From positions 81,476 through 145,475 of the forward strand of contig NZ_BCBA01000033.1 of the NCBI RefSeq assembly GCF_001320245.1: a stretch of 64,000 nt of DNA, written 5' to 3'. The position numbers and the translations under genes were made by a program. A model generated the notes under the pieces. It did no database searches. It was not told the origin of the DNA and saw only the letters and a program-made list of their open reading frames with translations. How positions within the stretch are numbered: the stretch's first letter is position 1; every line of letters begins with the position of its first letter. The stretch comes from Pseudomonas sp. NBRC 111124. GTDB lineage: Bacteria > Pseudomonadota > Gammaproteobacteria > Pseudomonadales > Pseudomonadaceae. Positions 18,973-28,137 of the stretch are shown here, piece after piece.

Positions 18973-20031
18973 ATGACCCAGATTTCCGAACGCCTGTTGG
19001 TTCAGGCCCACCTTGATGCCAAGCAGCCCAACCCGCTGACCGCCGAGCAGGAGGCCGAATACCGTGCGGCCATCGCTGCCGAGCTGAAAGCGCAGAATGC
19101 CGTGCTGGTGGCTCACTACTACTGCGACCCGGTCATCCAGGCGCTGGCCGAAGAGACCGGCGGTTGCGTGTCCGACTCGCTGGAAATGGCCCGCTTCGGC
19201 AAGAACCACCCGGCCCAGACAGTGATCGTCGCCGGTGTGCGTTTCATGGGCGAAACCGCCAAGATCCTCACGCCGGAGAAGCGCGTGCTGATGCCGACCC
19301 TCGAGGCGACCTGCTCGCTTGACCTGGGTTGCCCGGTCGAAGAGTTCTCGGCTTTCTGCGATCAGCACCCGGAGCGTACCGTGGTGGTGTATGCCAACAC
19401 CTCCGCTGCGGTTAAGGCGCGGGCTGACTGGGTAGTGACCTCCAGCTGCGCGCTGGAGATCGTCGAAAGCCTGATGGACAACGGTGAAACCATCATCTGG
19501 GGCCCGGACCAGCACCTGGGCCGTTACATCCAGAAGCAGACCGGTGCCGACATGCTGCTGTGGGACGGTGCGTGCATCGTCCACGAAGAGTTCAAGTCGC
19601 GCCAGCTGGCCGACATGAAGGCGCTGTATCCGGATGCCGCCATCCTGGTACACCCGGAGTCGCCGGAAGCGGTGATCGAGCTGGCCGACGCAGTGGGCTC
19701 CACCAGTCAGCTGATCAAGGCGGCGCAGACCCTGCCAAACAAGACCTTCATCGTCGCCACTGACCGCGGCATCTTCTACAAGATGCAGCAGCTGTGCCCG
19801 GACAAGGCATTCGTCGAAGCGCCGACTGCCGGTAACGGCGCGGCGTGCCGCAGCTGCGCGCACTGCCCGTGGATGGCGATGAATACCCTGGAGCGGGTAC
19901 TGCATTGCTTGCGAAATGGGGGGGATGAAATCTTCGTTGATCCGGCGCTGGTGCCGAAGGCGATCAAGCCTTTGAACCGTATGCTGGACTTTACCCAGGC
20001 CGCTCGCCTGAAGCTCTCCGGTAACGCTTGA
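18973..20031 (+). CDS. nadA: Quinolinate synthase NadA
   Basis: 352 residues. NadA condenses iminoaspartate with dihydroxyacetone phosphate to quinolinate in de novo NAD synthesis and needs a [4Fe-4S] cluster. The conserved region [17 protein letters not shown], the cysteine in [12 protein letters not shown] and the C-terminal [13 protein letters not shown] are all present. Length is normal. It is followed by a REP palindrome and convergent to the M48 gene. Confidence 0.97.
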   Translation: MTQISERLLVQAHLDAKQPNPLTAEQEAEYRAAIAAELKAQNAVLVAHYYCDPVIQALAEETGGCVSDSLEMARFGKNHPAQTVIVAGVRFMGETAKILTPEKRVLMPTLEATCSLDLGCPVEEFSAFCDQHPERTVVVYANTSAAVKARADWVVTSSCALEIVESLMDNGETIIWGPDQHLGRYIQKQTGADMLLWDGACIVHEEFKSRQLADMKALYPDAAILVHPESPEAVIELADAVGSTSQLIKAAQTLPNKTFIVATDRGIFYKMQQLCPDKAFVEAPTAGNGAACRSCAHCPWMAMNTLERVLHCLRNGGDEIFVDPALVPKAIKPLNRMLDFTQAARLKLSGNA

Positions 20032-20053
20032 GATCGCTGGGGCCGCGTTGCGG

Positions 20054-20127
20054 CCCTTTCGCGACACAAGGCCGCTCCTACAGAGGATCGCACAATCCTG
20101 TAGGAGCGGCCTTGTGTCGCGAAAGGG
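20054..20127. repeat. 30-bp perfect REP inverted repeat between nadA and M48 gene
   Basis: Arms 20054-20083 and 20098-20127 are exact complements across 14 bases, with core GGCCGCTCCTACAG. It lies between convergent genes and can act as a bidirectional terminator. Confidence 0.9.
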
Positions 20128-20148
20128 GCGCAAGGCGCCCCCAAAATA

Positions 20149-21585
20149 TCAGCGCCCCATCATTTCCTGAACCATGCGCTTCTGCTCCATGATCTCGCGC
20201 TGACGCTGGTCGATCTGCGATGCCAGCGGGAAGTTGCTGCCCGCTCGACGCTTGGCGTAATCCAGCTGCTGTACCGCCTGGTCGAAATCCCCCACCAGGG
20301 TGAAGTATTCCGCGCGCGCCCGGTGCAGGCCAATGGTGTTGCCCGACAAGCCGCGCACTTCTGCCATGTCGTACCACACGTCCGGGTCATCCGGCCGGCT
20401 CTTGAGCAGGTCGTCCAGCACCTTCTCGGCCTCGGCCGGCTTGTTCTGCTTCACCAGCAGGTCGGCACGCACCTGTTTCAGCGGATAGTTGCCCGGGTAC
20501 AGCCCCTGCATGCGCTCGGCGCGCTGCTGCGCGTCGGCCAGGCGGTTGTTGGTGATGTCCAGGTCGATCTGCGCCAGGTTGTAGGTGATGTCGTTGGGCG
20601 CCTTGGCCAGCAATGGTTTGAGATTTTCCCGCGCTTCATTGAGCTGGCCACCCTTGATCTGTGCCAGGGCCAAGCCATAGCGGGCGGCATCGAGTTTCGA
20701 GTCTTCGTCGAGCTGGGCGCGGAAGCGCTTGGCCGCGAGGCCCGGAGTGCCCTCATAGGTCAGTGCCACGCGGGCGCGGATCAGTTGGTAGCGCTGGCTG
20801 TCTTCGACGCCGCCCTTGGGCGCCTGCTCGGCGCGGTTGCGGGTGTCGGCAATACGCGATTCGGTCACCGGGTGAGTCAACAGGAACTCTGGCGGCTTGG
20901 CGTCATAGCGGTACTGGCGCGCCAGGCGTTCGAACATGGTCGGCATGTTGCGTGGGTCGTAGCCGGCCTTTTCCAGGTTCTGGATACCCACGCGGTCGGC
21001 TTCCTGCTCGTTCTGCCGGGAGAAGCGCCGTTGCTCCTGGATCGCCGCCGCCTGGGTGCCGGCGATCATGCCGATACCGGCATCACCCGCGCCGCCTGCT
21101 GCCAGCACGATACCGGCCAGCAGGGCAGCCATCATCGGCAGCTGCATGCGCTGCTGGGCCTCGACGCCACGGGCGAAGTGGCGTTGTGACAAGTGTGCCA
21201 GTTCGTGCGCCAGTACCGAAGCGTACTCGCCTTCGGTCTGGGCGTTGAGGAACAGGCCGCCGTTGACCCCGACGATGCCGCCCGGCGCGGCAAAGGCGTT
21301 GAGCTCGCGGCTGTCGATAAGGATGAACTCCAGGCGCCGGTCCTGCAGCTGGCTGGTTTCGGCCAGCCGGTAGACGGTGGTTTCGACATAGTCCTTGAGC
21401 TGCGGGTCGTTAAGCTGGTTGACCTGGCCGCGCAGCAGGCTCAGCCAGGCGCGGCCGAGGTCGTGCTCCTGTTTCGGCGAGACGATCGCGGAGCTGGCGT
21501 CGCCCAGTGACGGCAGGTCGTCGGCATGACCGGGAAGGGCCATCAGGCAGGCCAGCGTCAGCAGGGTGGGGCGCAGTAGATTCAT
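20149..21585 (-). CDS. M48-family periplasmic metalloprotease with TPR region, BepA-like
   Basis: 478 residues from ATG 21585. The frame continues upstream through tusA on the other strand, but this start gives a clean signal peptide (MNLLRPTLLTLACLM to GHA). The zinc motif HELAHLSQRH lies near residue 130, and the third ligand is in the QEQEAD-like NEQEADRVG stretch near 195. The C-terminal half (about 300-478) is tetratricopeptide-like. BepA-type proteins proofread outer-membrane protein and LptD assembly. Length and layout match. Confidence 0.92.
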   Translation of the reverse strand: MNLLRPTLLTLACLMALPGHADDLPSLGDASSAIVSPKQEHDLGRAWLSLLRGQVNQLNDPQLKDYVETTVYRLAETSQLQDRRLEFILIDSRELNAFAAPGGIVGVNGGLFLNAQTEGEYASVLAHELAHLSQRHFARGVEAQQRMQLPMMAALLAGIVLAAGGAGDAGIGMIAGTQAAAIQEQRRFSRQNEQEADRVGIQNLEKAGYDPRNMPTMFERLARQYRYDAKPPEFLLTHPVTESRIADTRNRAEQAPKGGVEDSQRYQLIRARVALTYEGTPGLAAKRFRAQLDEDSKLDAARYGLALAQIKGGQLNEARENLKPLLAKAPNDITYNLAQIDLDITNNRLADAQQRAERMQGLYPGNYPLKQVRADLLVKQNKPAEAEKVLDDLLKSRPDDPDVWYDMAEVRGLSGNTIGLHRARAEYFTLVGDFDQAVQQLDYAKRRAGSNFPLASQIDQRQREIMEQKRMVQEMMGR

Positions 21586-21702
21586 GCAGAAGCTCGCGTC
21601 GATCAAAAGGCTTACTGTAGCCGGGTCGCGCGGAGCCGACCAGTGGCGGTATGCTACCGAGCTTTTCCCAAGACTGTCCGCCCCGCCCTGGAGACGCGCC
21701 CG

Positions 21703-21942
21703 ATGAGTGACACCCTGACCTGCGACGCCGAGCTCGACGCCAGCGGGCTGAATTGCCCGCTGCCACTGCTGAAGGCCAAGATGGAACTCAACCGCCTGGC
21801 CAGCGGGGCGGTACTGAAAGTCATTGCCACCGATGCCGGTTCCCAGCGCGACTTCCGCACTTTCGCCCAGCTTGCCGGTCATACCCTGCTGCATGAAACG
21901 GCCGAGGCCGGAACCTATACCTACTGGCTCCGCAAGGCCTGA
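21703..21942 (+). CDS. tusA: TusA/SirA-family sulfurtransferase
   Basis: 79 residues from ATG 21703. The conserved CPxP motif is present in LNCPLPLLKAK, where the cysteine carries persulfide sulfur. This family relays sulfur for tRNA thiolation and molybdenum cofactor routes. It lies upstream of perM with a 19-base gap, likely in one operon. The upstream in-frame extension to 21643 has no ribosome site. Confidence 0.9.
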   Translation: MSDTLTCDAELDASGLNCPLPLLKAKMELNRLASGAVLKVIATDAGSQRDFRTFAQLAGHTLLHETAEAGTYTYWLRKA

Positions 21943-21961
21943 GCCAACCCAAGGATCGTCA

Positions 21962-23032
21962 ATGTTCAAAGTGCTTCGCGACTGGATAGAGCGCTACTTC
22001 TCCGATGAGGAAGCAGTGGTGCTGGCGGTCCTGCTGTTCCTGGCCTTCACCGCGGTACTCACCCTCGGCGGCATGCTCGCGCCGGTGCTGGCGGGCATGG
22101 TCCTGGCGTTCCTGATGCAAGGGCTGGTCAACGCCCTGGAGCGCGTACGGGTGCCTACCCGGCTGGCGGTGATGCTAGTGTTCGCCCTGTTCATGGGGGC
22201 GCTGGCGGTATTCATGCTGGTGCTGGTGCCGTTGCTTTGGCATCAGCTGATCACATTGTTCAACGAGCTGCCGGGGATGCTTGGCAAATGGCAGTCGCTG
22301 TTGCTGCTGCTGCCTGAGCGTTATCCGCACCTGGTGTCGGATGAGCAGGTGCTGCATGCGATCGAGTCGGTGCGGGGCGAAATTGGCAAGTTTGGCCAAT
22401 GGGCGCTGACCTTCTCGCTGTCGAGCCTTCCGTTGCTGGTCAACGCGATGATCTACCTGGTACTGGTGCCGATCCTGGTGTTCTTCTTCCTCAAGGACCG
22501 CGTGCTGATCGGGCGCTGGGTCAGTGGCTACCTGCCGCGCCAGCGCACCTTGCTGAACCGGGTGGGCAGCGAGATGAACCGGCAGATTGCCAACTACATT
22601 CGCGGCAAAGGCATCGAAATCCTGATCTGCGGGATTGCCACCTACATTGCTTTCATCAGCCTGGGGCTCAATTACGCCGCGCTGCTGGCGTTGCTGGTGG
22701 GGTTGTCGGTGGTGGTGCCTTATGTGGGCGCGGTGGTGGTGACCGTACCGGTGACGCTGATCGCGCTGTTCCAGTGGGGCTGGGGCGACCAGTTCATCTA
22801 CCTGATGACGGTGTATGCGATCATCCAGGCGCTGGACGGCAACGTGCTGGTGCCGCTGCTGTTCTCCGAGGCGGTGAGCCTGCACCCGGTGGCGATCATC
22901 TGTGCGGTATTGCTGTTTGGCGGGTTGTGGGGGTTCTGGGGGATCTTCTTTGCGATCCCGCTGGCAACCTTGATCAAGGCTGTGCTGGATGCCTGGCCCC
23001 GGCAGGAGTCGAGCGTTTCACCGTTGCTTTGA
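21962..23032 (+). CDS. perM: AI-2E/PerM-family membrane transporter
   Basis: 356 residues from ATG 21962; a longer frame to 21824 lies within tusA. Seven to eight hydrophobic segments and the family's C-terminal stretch (VVPYVGAVVVTVPVTLIALFQ) are visible. Members include TqsA and PerM, and some work as sodium/proton antiporters or autoinducer exporters. The specific role here is unknown. GGATCG lies upstream of the start. Confidence 0.85.
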   Translation: MFKVLRDWIERYFSDEEAVVLAVLLFLAFTAVLTLGGMLAPVLAGMVLAFLMQGLVNALERVRVPTRLAVMLVFALFMGALAVFMLVLVPLLWHQLITLFNELPGMLGKWQSLLLLLPERYPHLVSDEQVLHAIESVRGEIGKFGQWALTFSLSSLPLLVNAMIYLVLVPILVFFFLKDRVLIGRWVSGYLPRQRTLLNRVGSEMNRQIANYIRGKGIEILICGIATYIAFISLGLNYAALLALLVGLSVVVPYVGAVVVTVPVTLIALFQWGWGDQFIYLMTVYAIIQALDGNVLVPLLFSEAVSLHPVAIICAVLLFGGLWGFWGIFFAIPLATLIKAVLDAWPRQESSVSPLL

Positions 23033-23066
23033 GGTAATGGGGGCCGCACAGCGGCCCCCATCCATT

Positions 23067-23540
23067 TCAGCCTTTGTTCAAGGCCTGGGCAGCTGCCAGC
23101 ACGGCATCCACATGCCCGGGCACCTTCACCCCACGCCATTCCTGGCGAAGCACACCGTCCTTGTCGATCAGGAAGGTGCTGCGGTCGACGCCCATGTATT
23201 CCTTGCCATACAGCTTCTTCAGCTTGATCACGTCGAACAACTGGCACAGGGCCTCGTCCTTGTCGCTGATCAGCTCGAACGGGAAGGCTTGCTTGGCCTT
23301 GAAGTTCTCGTGCGACTTGATGCCATCACGCGACACGCCGAACACGACGGTGTTGGCGACGGCAAAGGCGTCATGCTGGTCGCGGAAACCCTGGCCTTCG
23401 GTAGTGCAGCCCGGGGTGCTGTCTTTCGGGTAGAAGTACACCACCACTTGCTGGCCCTTGAGCTCGGCCAGGCTGACGGTCTGGCCACTGGTGGCCTGGG
23501 CCTGGAAGTCGGCGACGGGTTGGTCGAGTGCTACTGCCAT
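23067..23540 (-). CDS. bcp: Thiol peroxidase of the Bcp/PrxQ family
   Basis: 157 residues from ATG 23540. The peroxidatic cysteine is C45 in STPGCTTEGQGFRD. The usual Bcp resolving cysteine five residues on is replaced by Q50, and the only other cysteine is C99. So the enzyme is either 1-Cys-like or uses C99, as some PrxQ proteins do. It reduces hydroperoxides in the cytoplasm. It follows gcvR in the same direction with an 11-base gap. Confidence 0.94.
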   Translation of the reverse strand: MAVALDQPVADFQAQATSGQTVSLAELKGQQVVVYFYPKDSTPGCTTEGQGFRDQHDAFAVANTVVFGVSRDGIKSHENFKAKQAFPFELISDKDEALCQLFDVIKLKKLYGKEYMGVDRSTFLIDKDGVLRQEWRGVKVPGHVDAVLAAAQALNKG

Positions 23541-23551
23541 GGTCGGTTTCC

Positions 23552-24115
23552 TTACATGGGGTTTTGTGGACGCCACGGCTCGATCAGGGCATCGAGGTTC
23601 AGGGCGTCGGCGAAGTCCAGGAACTGGTCGCGCAGCCAGCTGATCTGCGTGCCGGCCGGCAGGATCACGGTGAACTGGGCATTGAGCATGCTGCTGCCGG
23701 TCTGCGGCGCCAGGTAGGTGTCGCAGGTCATGGCTTCGAGTTCGACGCGGTGATCGAGGAAGAACTGGCACAGCTCGTTGATGATGTCCGGGCGGTAGGC
23801 GGCGCTGACGTAGGCCACGTAGGGCAGCGCCTGTGGGCGTACTTCTTGGTCGGCGCTGCGCACCACGTCGAGGGTCAGGCCGTGTTTCTTGCCCAGGCCC
23901 GGCAGCATGGCTTCGAGGCGCGCCAGGGCGTCCCAGCTGCCGCCTACCTGCAGCACCAGGGCGCTGGTCTCGCCGTGGCGGCTCAGGCGCGAGGTGACCA
24001 CCGCGCAGCGGTTTTCGAAGGCGGCGCGGCTGAGGACATTGGCCAGCTCCATGGGGTTGGGCCCCAGGGCGCTGATGACGAGGAATTGTTCGCGGACGGA
24101 GGTGGGGGTGGACAT
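23552..24115 (-). CDS. gcvR: Glycine cleavage system repressor-like protein GcvR (two ACT domains)
   Basis: 187 residues. The N-terminus EQFLVISALGPNPMELANVLS begins the first ACT domain, and a second lies near 95-180 (YVAYVSAAYRPDIINELCQFF). In E. coli GcvR binds glycine and GcvA. The family is kept in pseudomonads next to dapA and bcp, where its target is less certain. Upstream is the divergent dapA. Confidence 0.88.
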   Translation of the reverse strand: MSTPTSVREQFLVISALGPNPMELANVLSRAAFENRCAVVTSRLSRHGETSALVLQVGGSWDALARLEAMLPGLGKKHGLTLDVVRSADQEVRPQALPYVAYVSAAYRPDIINELCQFFLDHRVELEAMTCDTYLAPQTGSSMLNAQFTVILPAGTQISWLRDQFLDFADALNLDALIEPWRPQNPM

Positions 24116-24375
24116 GCAGCATTCCTAAAGCGATGAGCGGTCGGTGCAGGACGGGCGAAAGCCTCCTGTCGGCAGGGCCCGGGGCTCGCATGCGAGGACG
24201 TGGACGCTGGCCGCGGAGCAGGGTCGACGGCCCGGCGGGCCGCGCTGCACCGATCAAAGGATCAAGGGTAGCGAAATAAGCCGCCGAGGGGAATGCTCCA
24301 GCCGCCTGCTTCGCTTGTGCAAGGCCGATGCCCCCAGTACCATTACCGCTCTCTTTTTCCGGCAGGAGCAGTTAC

Positions 24376-25263
24376 ATGATTGCGGGCAGTATGGTGGCGT
24401 TGGTCACACCCATGGATGCACAAGGGCGTCTGGACTGGGTAAGCCTCGACAAACTTGTAGACTTCCACCTGGAAAACGGCACCCACGCGATCGTCGCTGT
24501 CGGCACCACCGGTGAGTCGGCCACGCTGGATGTCGAAGAACACATCCTGGTCATCAAGCACGTGGTCGAGCGCGTCAAGCGCAGCAACAAGCCGATCCCG
24601 GTCATCGCCGGCACCGGTGCGAACTCCACCACCGAAGCCGTGCACCTGACCCAGAACGCCAAGAATGCCGGCGCCGACGCCTGCCTGCTGGTAGTGCCGT
24701 ACTACAACAAGCCGACCCAGGAAGGCCTGTACCAGCACTTCAAGCACATTGCCGAAGCCGTCGACATTCCGCAGATCCTCTACAACGTGCCTGGCCGCAC
24801 CTCCTGCGACATGCAGGCCGACACCGTGATCCGCCTGTCGAAGGTCAAGAACATCATCGGCATCAAGGAAGCCACTGGCGACCTGGCCCGTGCCAAGGCG
24901 ATTCTCGATGGCGTCGACAGCGACTTCATCGTCCTGTCCGGCGATGACCCGACTGCCGTCGAGCTGATCCTGATGGGCGGCAAAGGCAACATCTCCGTCA
25001 CCGCCAACGTCGCCCCGCGCGAAATGGCCGACCTGTGCGAGGCCGCCCTTGAGGGCAACGCCGAGAAGGCCCGCGCAATCAACGAAAAACTCATGCCGCT
25101 GCACAAAGACCTGTTCTGCGAAGCCAACCCGATCCCTGTGAAGTGGGCGCTGGTGGAAATGGGCCTGATGCACAAAGGCATTCGCCTGCCATTGACCTGG
25201 CTGAGCGAAGGTTGCCACGAAAAAGTCCGTACTGCCTTGCGCCAGTCCGGCGTACTGGTTTAA
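24376..25263 (+). CDS. dapA: 4-hydroxy-tetrahydrodipicolinate synthase DapA
   Basis: 295 residues from ATG 24376, with AGGAG at 24364-24368. DapA condenses pyruvate with aspartate semialdehyde in lysine and peptidoglycan synthesis. Visible residues are the GTTGES loop, the tyrosine in YNVPGRT and the Schiff-base lysine in IGIKEATGD. It is followed 15 bases later by bamC, as in E. coli. Confidence 0.97.
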   Translation: MIAGSMVALVTPMDAQGRLDWVSLDKLVDFHLENGTHAIVAVGTTGESATLDVEEHILVIKHVVERVKRSNKPIPVIAGTGANSTTEAVHLTQNAKNAGADACLLVVPYYNKPTQEGLYQHFKHIAEAVDIPQILYNVPGRTSCDMQADTVIRLSKVKNIIGIKEATGDLARAKAILDGVDSDFIVLSGDDPTAVELILMGGKGNISVTANVAPREMADLCEAALEGNAEKARAINEKLMPLHKDLFCEANPIPVKWALVEMGLMHKGIRLPLTWLSEGCHEKVRTALRQSGVLV

Positions 25264-25278
25264 GAGGAAGTACACCGC

Positions 25279-26397
25279 ATGAAGCGACTGGCTGGTCTTT
25301 CCGCGCTCGCCCTGATCATTTCCAGCACCAGTGGGTGTGGCTGGCTGTGGGGCGAGGATGGCTATTTCCGTGACCGCGGCAGCGATTACCTGCAGGCCCA
25401 CCCGACTGCGCCGATGCAACTGCCGCCAGACGCCGGCAACGTCAAGCGCCTTGACCCGTTGCTGCCGATCCCGCGCAACGTCGCCGACGATCGTGCCACT
25501 GGCGAGTTCGAAGTGCCGCGTCCACAACCCCTGACGGCCGGTGCCGAAGCCAGTGACTACACCCTGCAGCGCAGCGGCAATAGCCGCTGGGTACTGGCCC
25601 AGCACTCGCCGGCCGAAGTGTGGCCGGTGGCTCACCAGTTCTTCGAGGACAATGGCTTCCGCATTGCCGAAGAGCGCCCGCAGACCGGTGAATTCAACAC
25701 CACCTGGCAGCGTTTCGACGAACTGTCGGCATCGCTCGGCCAGCGTCTGTCGAGCACTGCCAGCAGTGGCGACAGCGAAGTGCGTGTGCGTGTGCGCATC
25801 GAGCCCGGCGTGCAGCGCAACACCTCCGAGGTGTACATCGTCAGCGTCGAGCGCCCGGCAGGCAGCACCGCCGACACCGCGTTCCCGTCCACTTCGGCCA
25901 ACACCGGCGCCGACGCGCTGCTGGTCGACGAAATGCTCGCCAGCATGAGCCGCAGCGCTGAGAAAGGCGGTTCGGTATCGCTGCTGGCCGCACGTGACTT
26001 CGACGCCCCTAGCCGTGTCAGCCTGAGCGAAGACGGCAGCGGCAACCCGGTGCTGTTCCTCGGTTCGGACCTGGACCGTGCTTGGTCCGGCGTGGGCCGT
26101 GCCCTGGAGCAGGGTGGCGAATGGCGCGTCGAGGACATCAACCGCAGCCTGGGCCTGTACTACATCAACCTGTCGGAAAAGCCTGACGACAAGCAGAACG
26201 AGCCTGGCTTCTTCAGCCGCATGTTCGGCAGCGCCCCGACCAAGGAAGAGCGTGAAGCCCGTGCCGAGCGTTATCAAGTGCGCCTGAGCAAGGTCGGCGA
26301 GAGCGTGCAGGTCACCGTCGAGAAGAACATCAACACCGTGGCCCCGGCCGATGTCGCCCGCCGCGTGCTGAGCGCCATTCAGGACCACCTGGGCTAA
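25279..26397 (+). CDS. bamC: Outer membrane assembly lipoprotein BamC (NlpB)
   Basis: 372 residues. The lipoprotein signal has its lipobox in SSTSGC (cysteine about residue 18). The unstructured N-terminal segment that binds BamD follows (about 20-100), then two helix-grip domains. BamC is an accessory subunit of the Bam complex in the outer membrane. The next gene starts directly after the stop codon. Confidence 0.94.
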   Translation: MKRLAGLSALALIISSTSGCGWLWGEDGYFRDRGSDYLQAHPTAPMQLPPDAGNVKRLDPLLPIPRNVADDRATGEFEVPRPQPLTAGAEASDYTLQRSGNSRWVLAQHSPAEVWPVAHQFFEDNGFRIAEERPQTGEFNTTWQRFDELSASLGQRLSSTASSGDSEVRVRVRIEPGVQRNTSEVYIVSVERPAGSTADTAFPSTSANTGADALLVDEMLASMSRSAEKGGSVSLLAARDFDAPSRVSLSEDGSGNPVLFLGSDLDRAWSGVGRALEQGGEWRVEDINRSLGLYYINLSEKPDDKQNEPGFFSRMFGSAPTKEEREARAERYQVRLSKVGESVQVTVEKNINTVAPADVARRVLSAIQDHLG

Positions 26398-27156
26398 GTG
26401 CGCTTCGCGGTACTTGGAAGCGGCAGCCAAGGGAACGGCACGCTGATCGCCAGTGGTGACACGTTCATCCTGGTCGATTGCGGCTTTTCCCTGCGTGAAA
26501 CCGAGCGGCGCCTGGCGCTGCTCGGGGTGTCGGCGGCGCAACTGAGCGCCGTGCTGGTGACCCACGAACATGCCGACCACGTGCATGGGGTGGGGTTGCT
26601 GTCGCGGCGCTACAATGTACCGGTCTACCTCAGCCAAGGCACATTGCGCGGCATGCGCAAGCCGGTGGAGGTGACCGGTTTTCTCGCTTGTGGCGAACGG
26701 TTGCAGATCGGCGCCCTGGAAGTGAGCGCGGCACGGGTCGAACATGACGCCTACGAGCCGCTGCAGTACGTGATCGGCGACGGGCGGCGGCGTTTCGGCA
26801 TGCTCACCGACCTGGGTTCGTACGATGCGCTGCTGCTTGATCGCTACCAAGGCCTTGACGCACTGCTGATCGAAGCCAACCACTGCCGTGACCTGCTCGC
26901 GCGCGGTCACTACCCGGCCTTCCTGAAGCAGCGGGTAGGTGGCATGCAAGGGCATTTGAACAACCACCAGGCTGCGCGCCTGGTGCAAGAGTTGGGCTGG
27001 AACAACCTGCAGCATTTGGTGCTGGCCCACCTCAGCAGCAAGAACAACCTGCCACACTTGGCCCGCCAGTGCTTCGTCGACACCCTCGGGTGCGACCCGG
27101 ACTGGCTCCAGGTGGCGAATCAGGAACACGGGCTCGACTGGCGCGAAATCGCCTAG
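26398..27156 (+). CDS. Metallo-beta-lactamase-fold hydrolase, YycJ/WalJ-like
   Basis: 252 residues from a GTG abutting the bamC stop. The metal-binding motif [10 protein letters not shown] is near residue 60, with further ligands in [11 protein letters not shown] and EANHCRD. This resembles YycJ-type 5'-exonuclease-like proteins. Location between bamC and purC is conserved in pseudomonads. The exact substrate is not known. Confidence 0.9.
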   Translation: MRFAVLGSGSQGNGTLIASGDTFILVDCGFSLRETERRLALLGVSAAQLSAVLVTHEHADHVHGVGLLSRRYNVPVYLSQGTLRGMRKPVEVTGFLACGERLQIGALEVSAARVEHDAYEPLQYVIGDGRRRFGMLTDLGSYDALLLDRYQGLDALLIEANHCRDLLARGHYPAFLKQRVGGMQGHLNNHQAARLVQELGWNNLQHLVLAHLSSKNNLPHLARQCFVDTLGCDPDWLQVANQEHGLDWREIA

Positions 27157-27185
27157 CCCAACACCTCAGCAAGCGGAGCCCAATC

Positions 27186-27896
27186 ATGGAAAAACGCGAA
27201 GAACTCTACCGCGGCAAGGCCAAATCGGTTTACAAGACCGACGACGCCGACCGCTTGATCCTGCTGTTCCGTAACGACACTTCGGCGTTCGACGGCAAGC
27301 GCATCGAACAGCTCGACCGCAAAGGCATGGTGAACAACAAGTTCAACGCCTTCATCATGCAGAAGCTCGAAGAAGCCGGCGTGCCGACCCAGTTCGACAA
27401 GCTGCTGGGCGACAACGAGTGCCTGGTGAAGAAGCTGGACATGATCCCGGTCGAGTGCGTGGTGCGCAACTACGCCGCCGGCAGCCTGGTCAAGCGCCTG
27501 GGTGTGGAGGAGGGCATCAAGCTGGAGCCGTCCACCTTCGAGCTGTTCCTGAAGAACGACGAGAAGGGTGACCCGTTCATCAACGAATCCCACGTTGTCG
27601 CCTTCGGCTGGGGCACCGCCGAGCAGCTGGTCGAGATGAAGAAGCTGTCGCTGAAGGTCAACGAAGTGCTGAACAAGCTGTTCGATGACGCAGGCCTTTT
27701 GCTGGTCGACTTCAAGCTGGAGTTCGGCGTATTCCACGGCCAGATCGTCCTGGGTGACGAGTTCAGCCCGGACGGCTGCCGCCTGTGGGACAAAGAAACC
27801 CGCAAGAAGATGGACAAGGACCGCTTCCGTCAGGGTCTGGGCGATGTGATCGAAGCCTACGAAGAAGTTGCCAAGCGCCTGGGCGTGCCGCTGTAA
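27186..27896 (+). CDS. purC: Phosphoribosylaminoimidazole-succinocarboxamide synthase PurC
   Basis: 236 residues from ATG 27186. PurC (SAICAR synthetase) joins CAIR and aspartate in purine synthesis. Seen are the ATP-binding start [13 protein letters not shown], the [10 protein letters not shown] motif and DFKLEFG near the end. The length is normal. It is followed by tRNA-Ser with its own promoter. Confidence 0.97.
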   Translation: MEKREELYRGKAKSVYKTDDADRLILLFRNDTSAFDGKRIEQLDRKGMVNNKFNAFIMQKLEEAGVPTQFDKLLGDNECLVKKLDMIPVECVVRNYAAGSLVKRLGVEEGIKLEPSTFELFLKNDEKGDPFINESHVVAFGWGTAEQLVEMKKLSLKVNEVLNKLFDDAGLLLVDFKLEFGVFHGQIVLGDEFSPDGCRLWDKETRKKMDKDRFRQGLGDVIEAYEEVAKRLGVPL

Positions 27897-27949
27897 GCCG
27901 CACGCGCACGCAAGCGCCTGATACCACGCGATTTTTTTTGAAAAAAGAT

Positions 27950-27977
27950 TTGCCTTTCAAGAAAACGCTGGTATGAT
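27950..27977 (+). promoter_or_regulatory. Probable sigma-70 promoter of tRNA-Ser
   Basis: TTGCCT (27950-27955) and TATGAT (27972-27977) are separated by 16 bases and end 10 bases before the tRNA. Confidence 0.65.
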
Positions 27978-27987
27978 GCGCGGCATT

Positions 27988-28077
27988 GGAGAGATGCCGG
28001 AGTGGTCGAACGGGACGGATTCGAAATCCGTTGTACTGGCAACAGTACCTAGGGTTCAAATCCCTATCTCTCCGCCA
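27988..28077 (+). tRNA. tRNA-Ser (anticodon CGA)
   Basis: A 90-base class II tRNA with encoded CCA. Acceptor GGAGAGA pairs with TCTCTCC, the anticodon stem is CGGAT/ATCCG with CGA in the loop, the variable arm is long (TGTACTGGCAACAGTACC) and the T-arm has GGTTCAAATCC. Confidence 0.98.
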
Positions 28078-28086
28078 TACAAGATG

Positions 28087-28118
28087 AAGCCCCGCAGATT
28101 AACGTCTGCGGGGCTTTT
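28087..28118 (+). terminator. Terminator after tRNA-Ser
   Basis: AAGCCCCGCAGA and TCTGCGGGGCTT form a 12-base stem with a 6-base loop, followed by T residues. Confidence 0.9.
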
Positions 28119-28137
28119 TCGTTTCTGGCGTTTCAAC

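Noticed and set aside
24343..27129. A 928-codon open frame on the minus strand
   Set aside because: It is the exact antisense of dapA, bamC and the hydrolase gene, caused by high-GC codon bias. No ribosome site and no recognisable domain.
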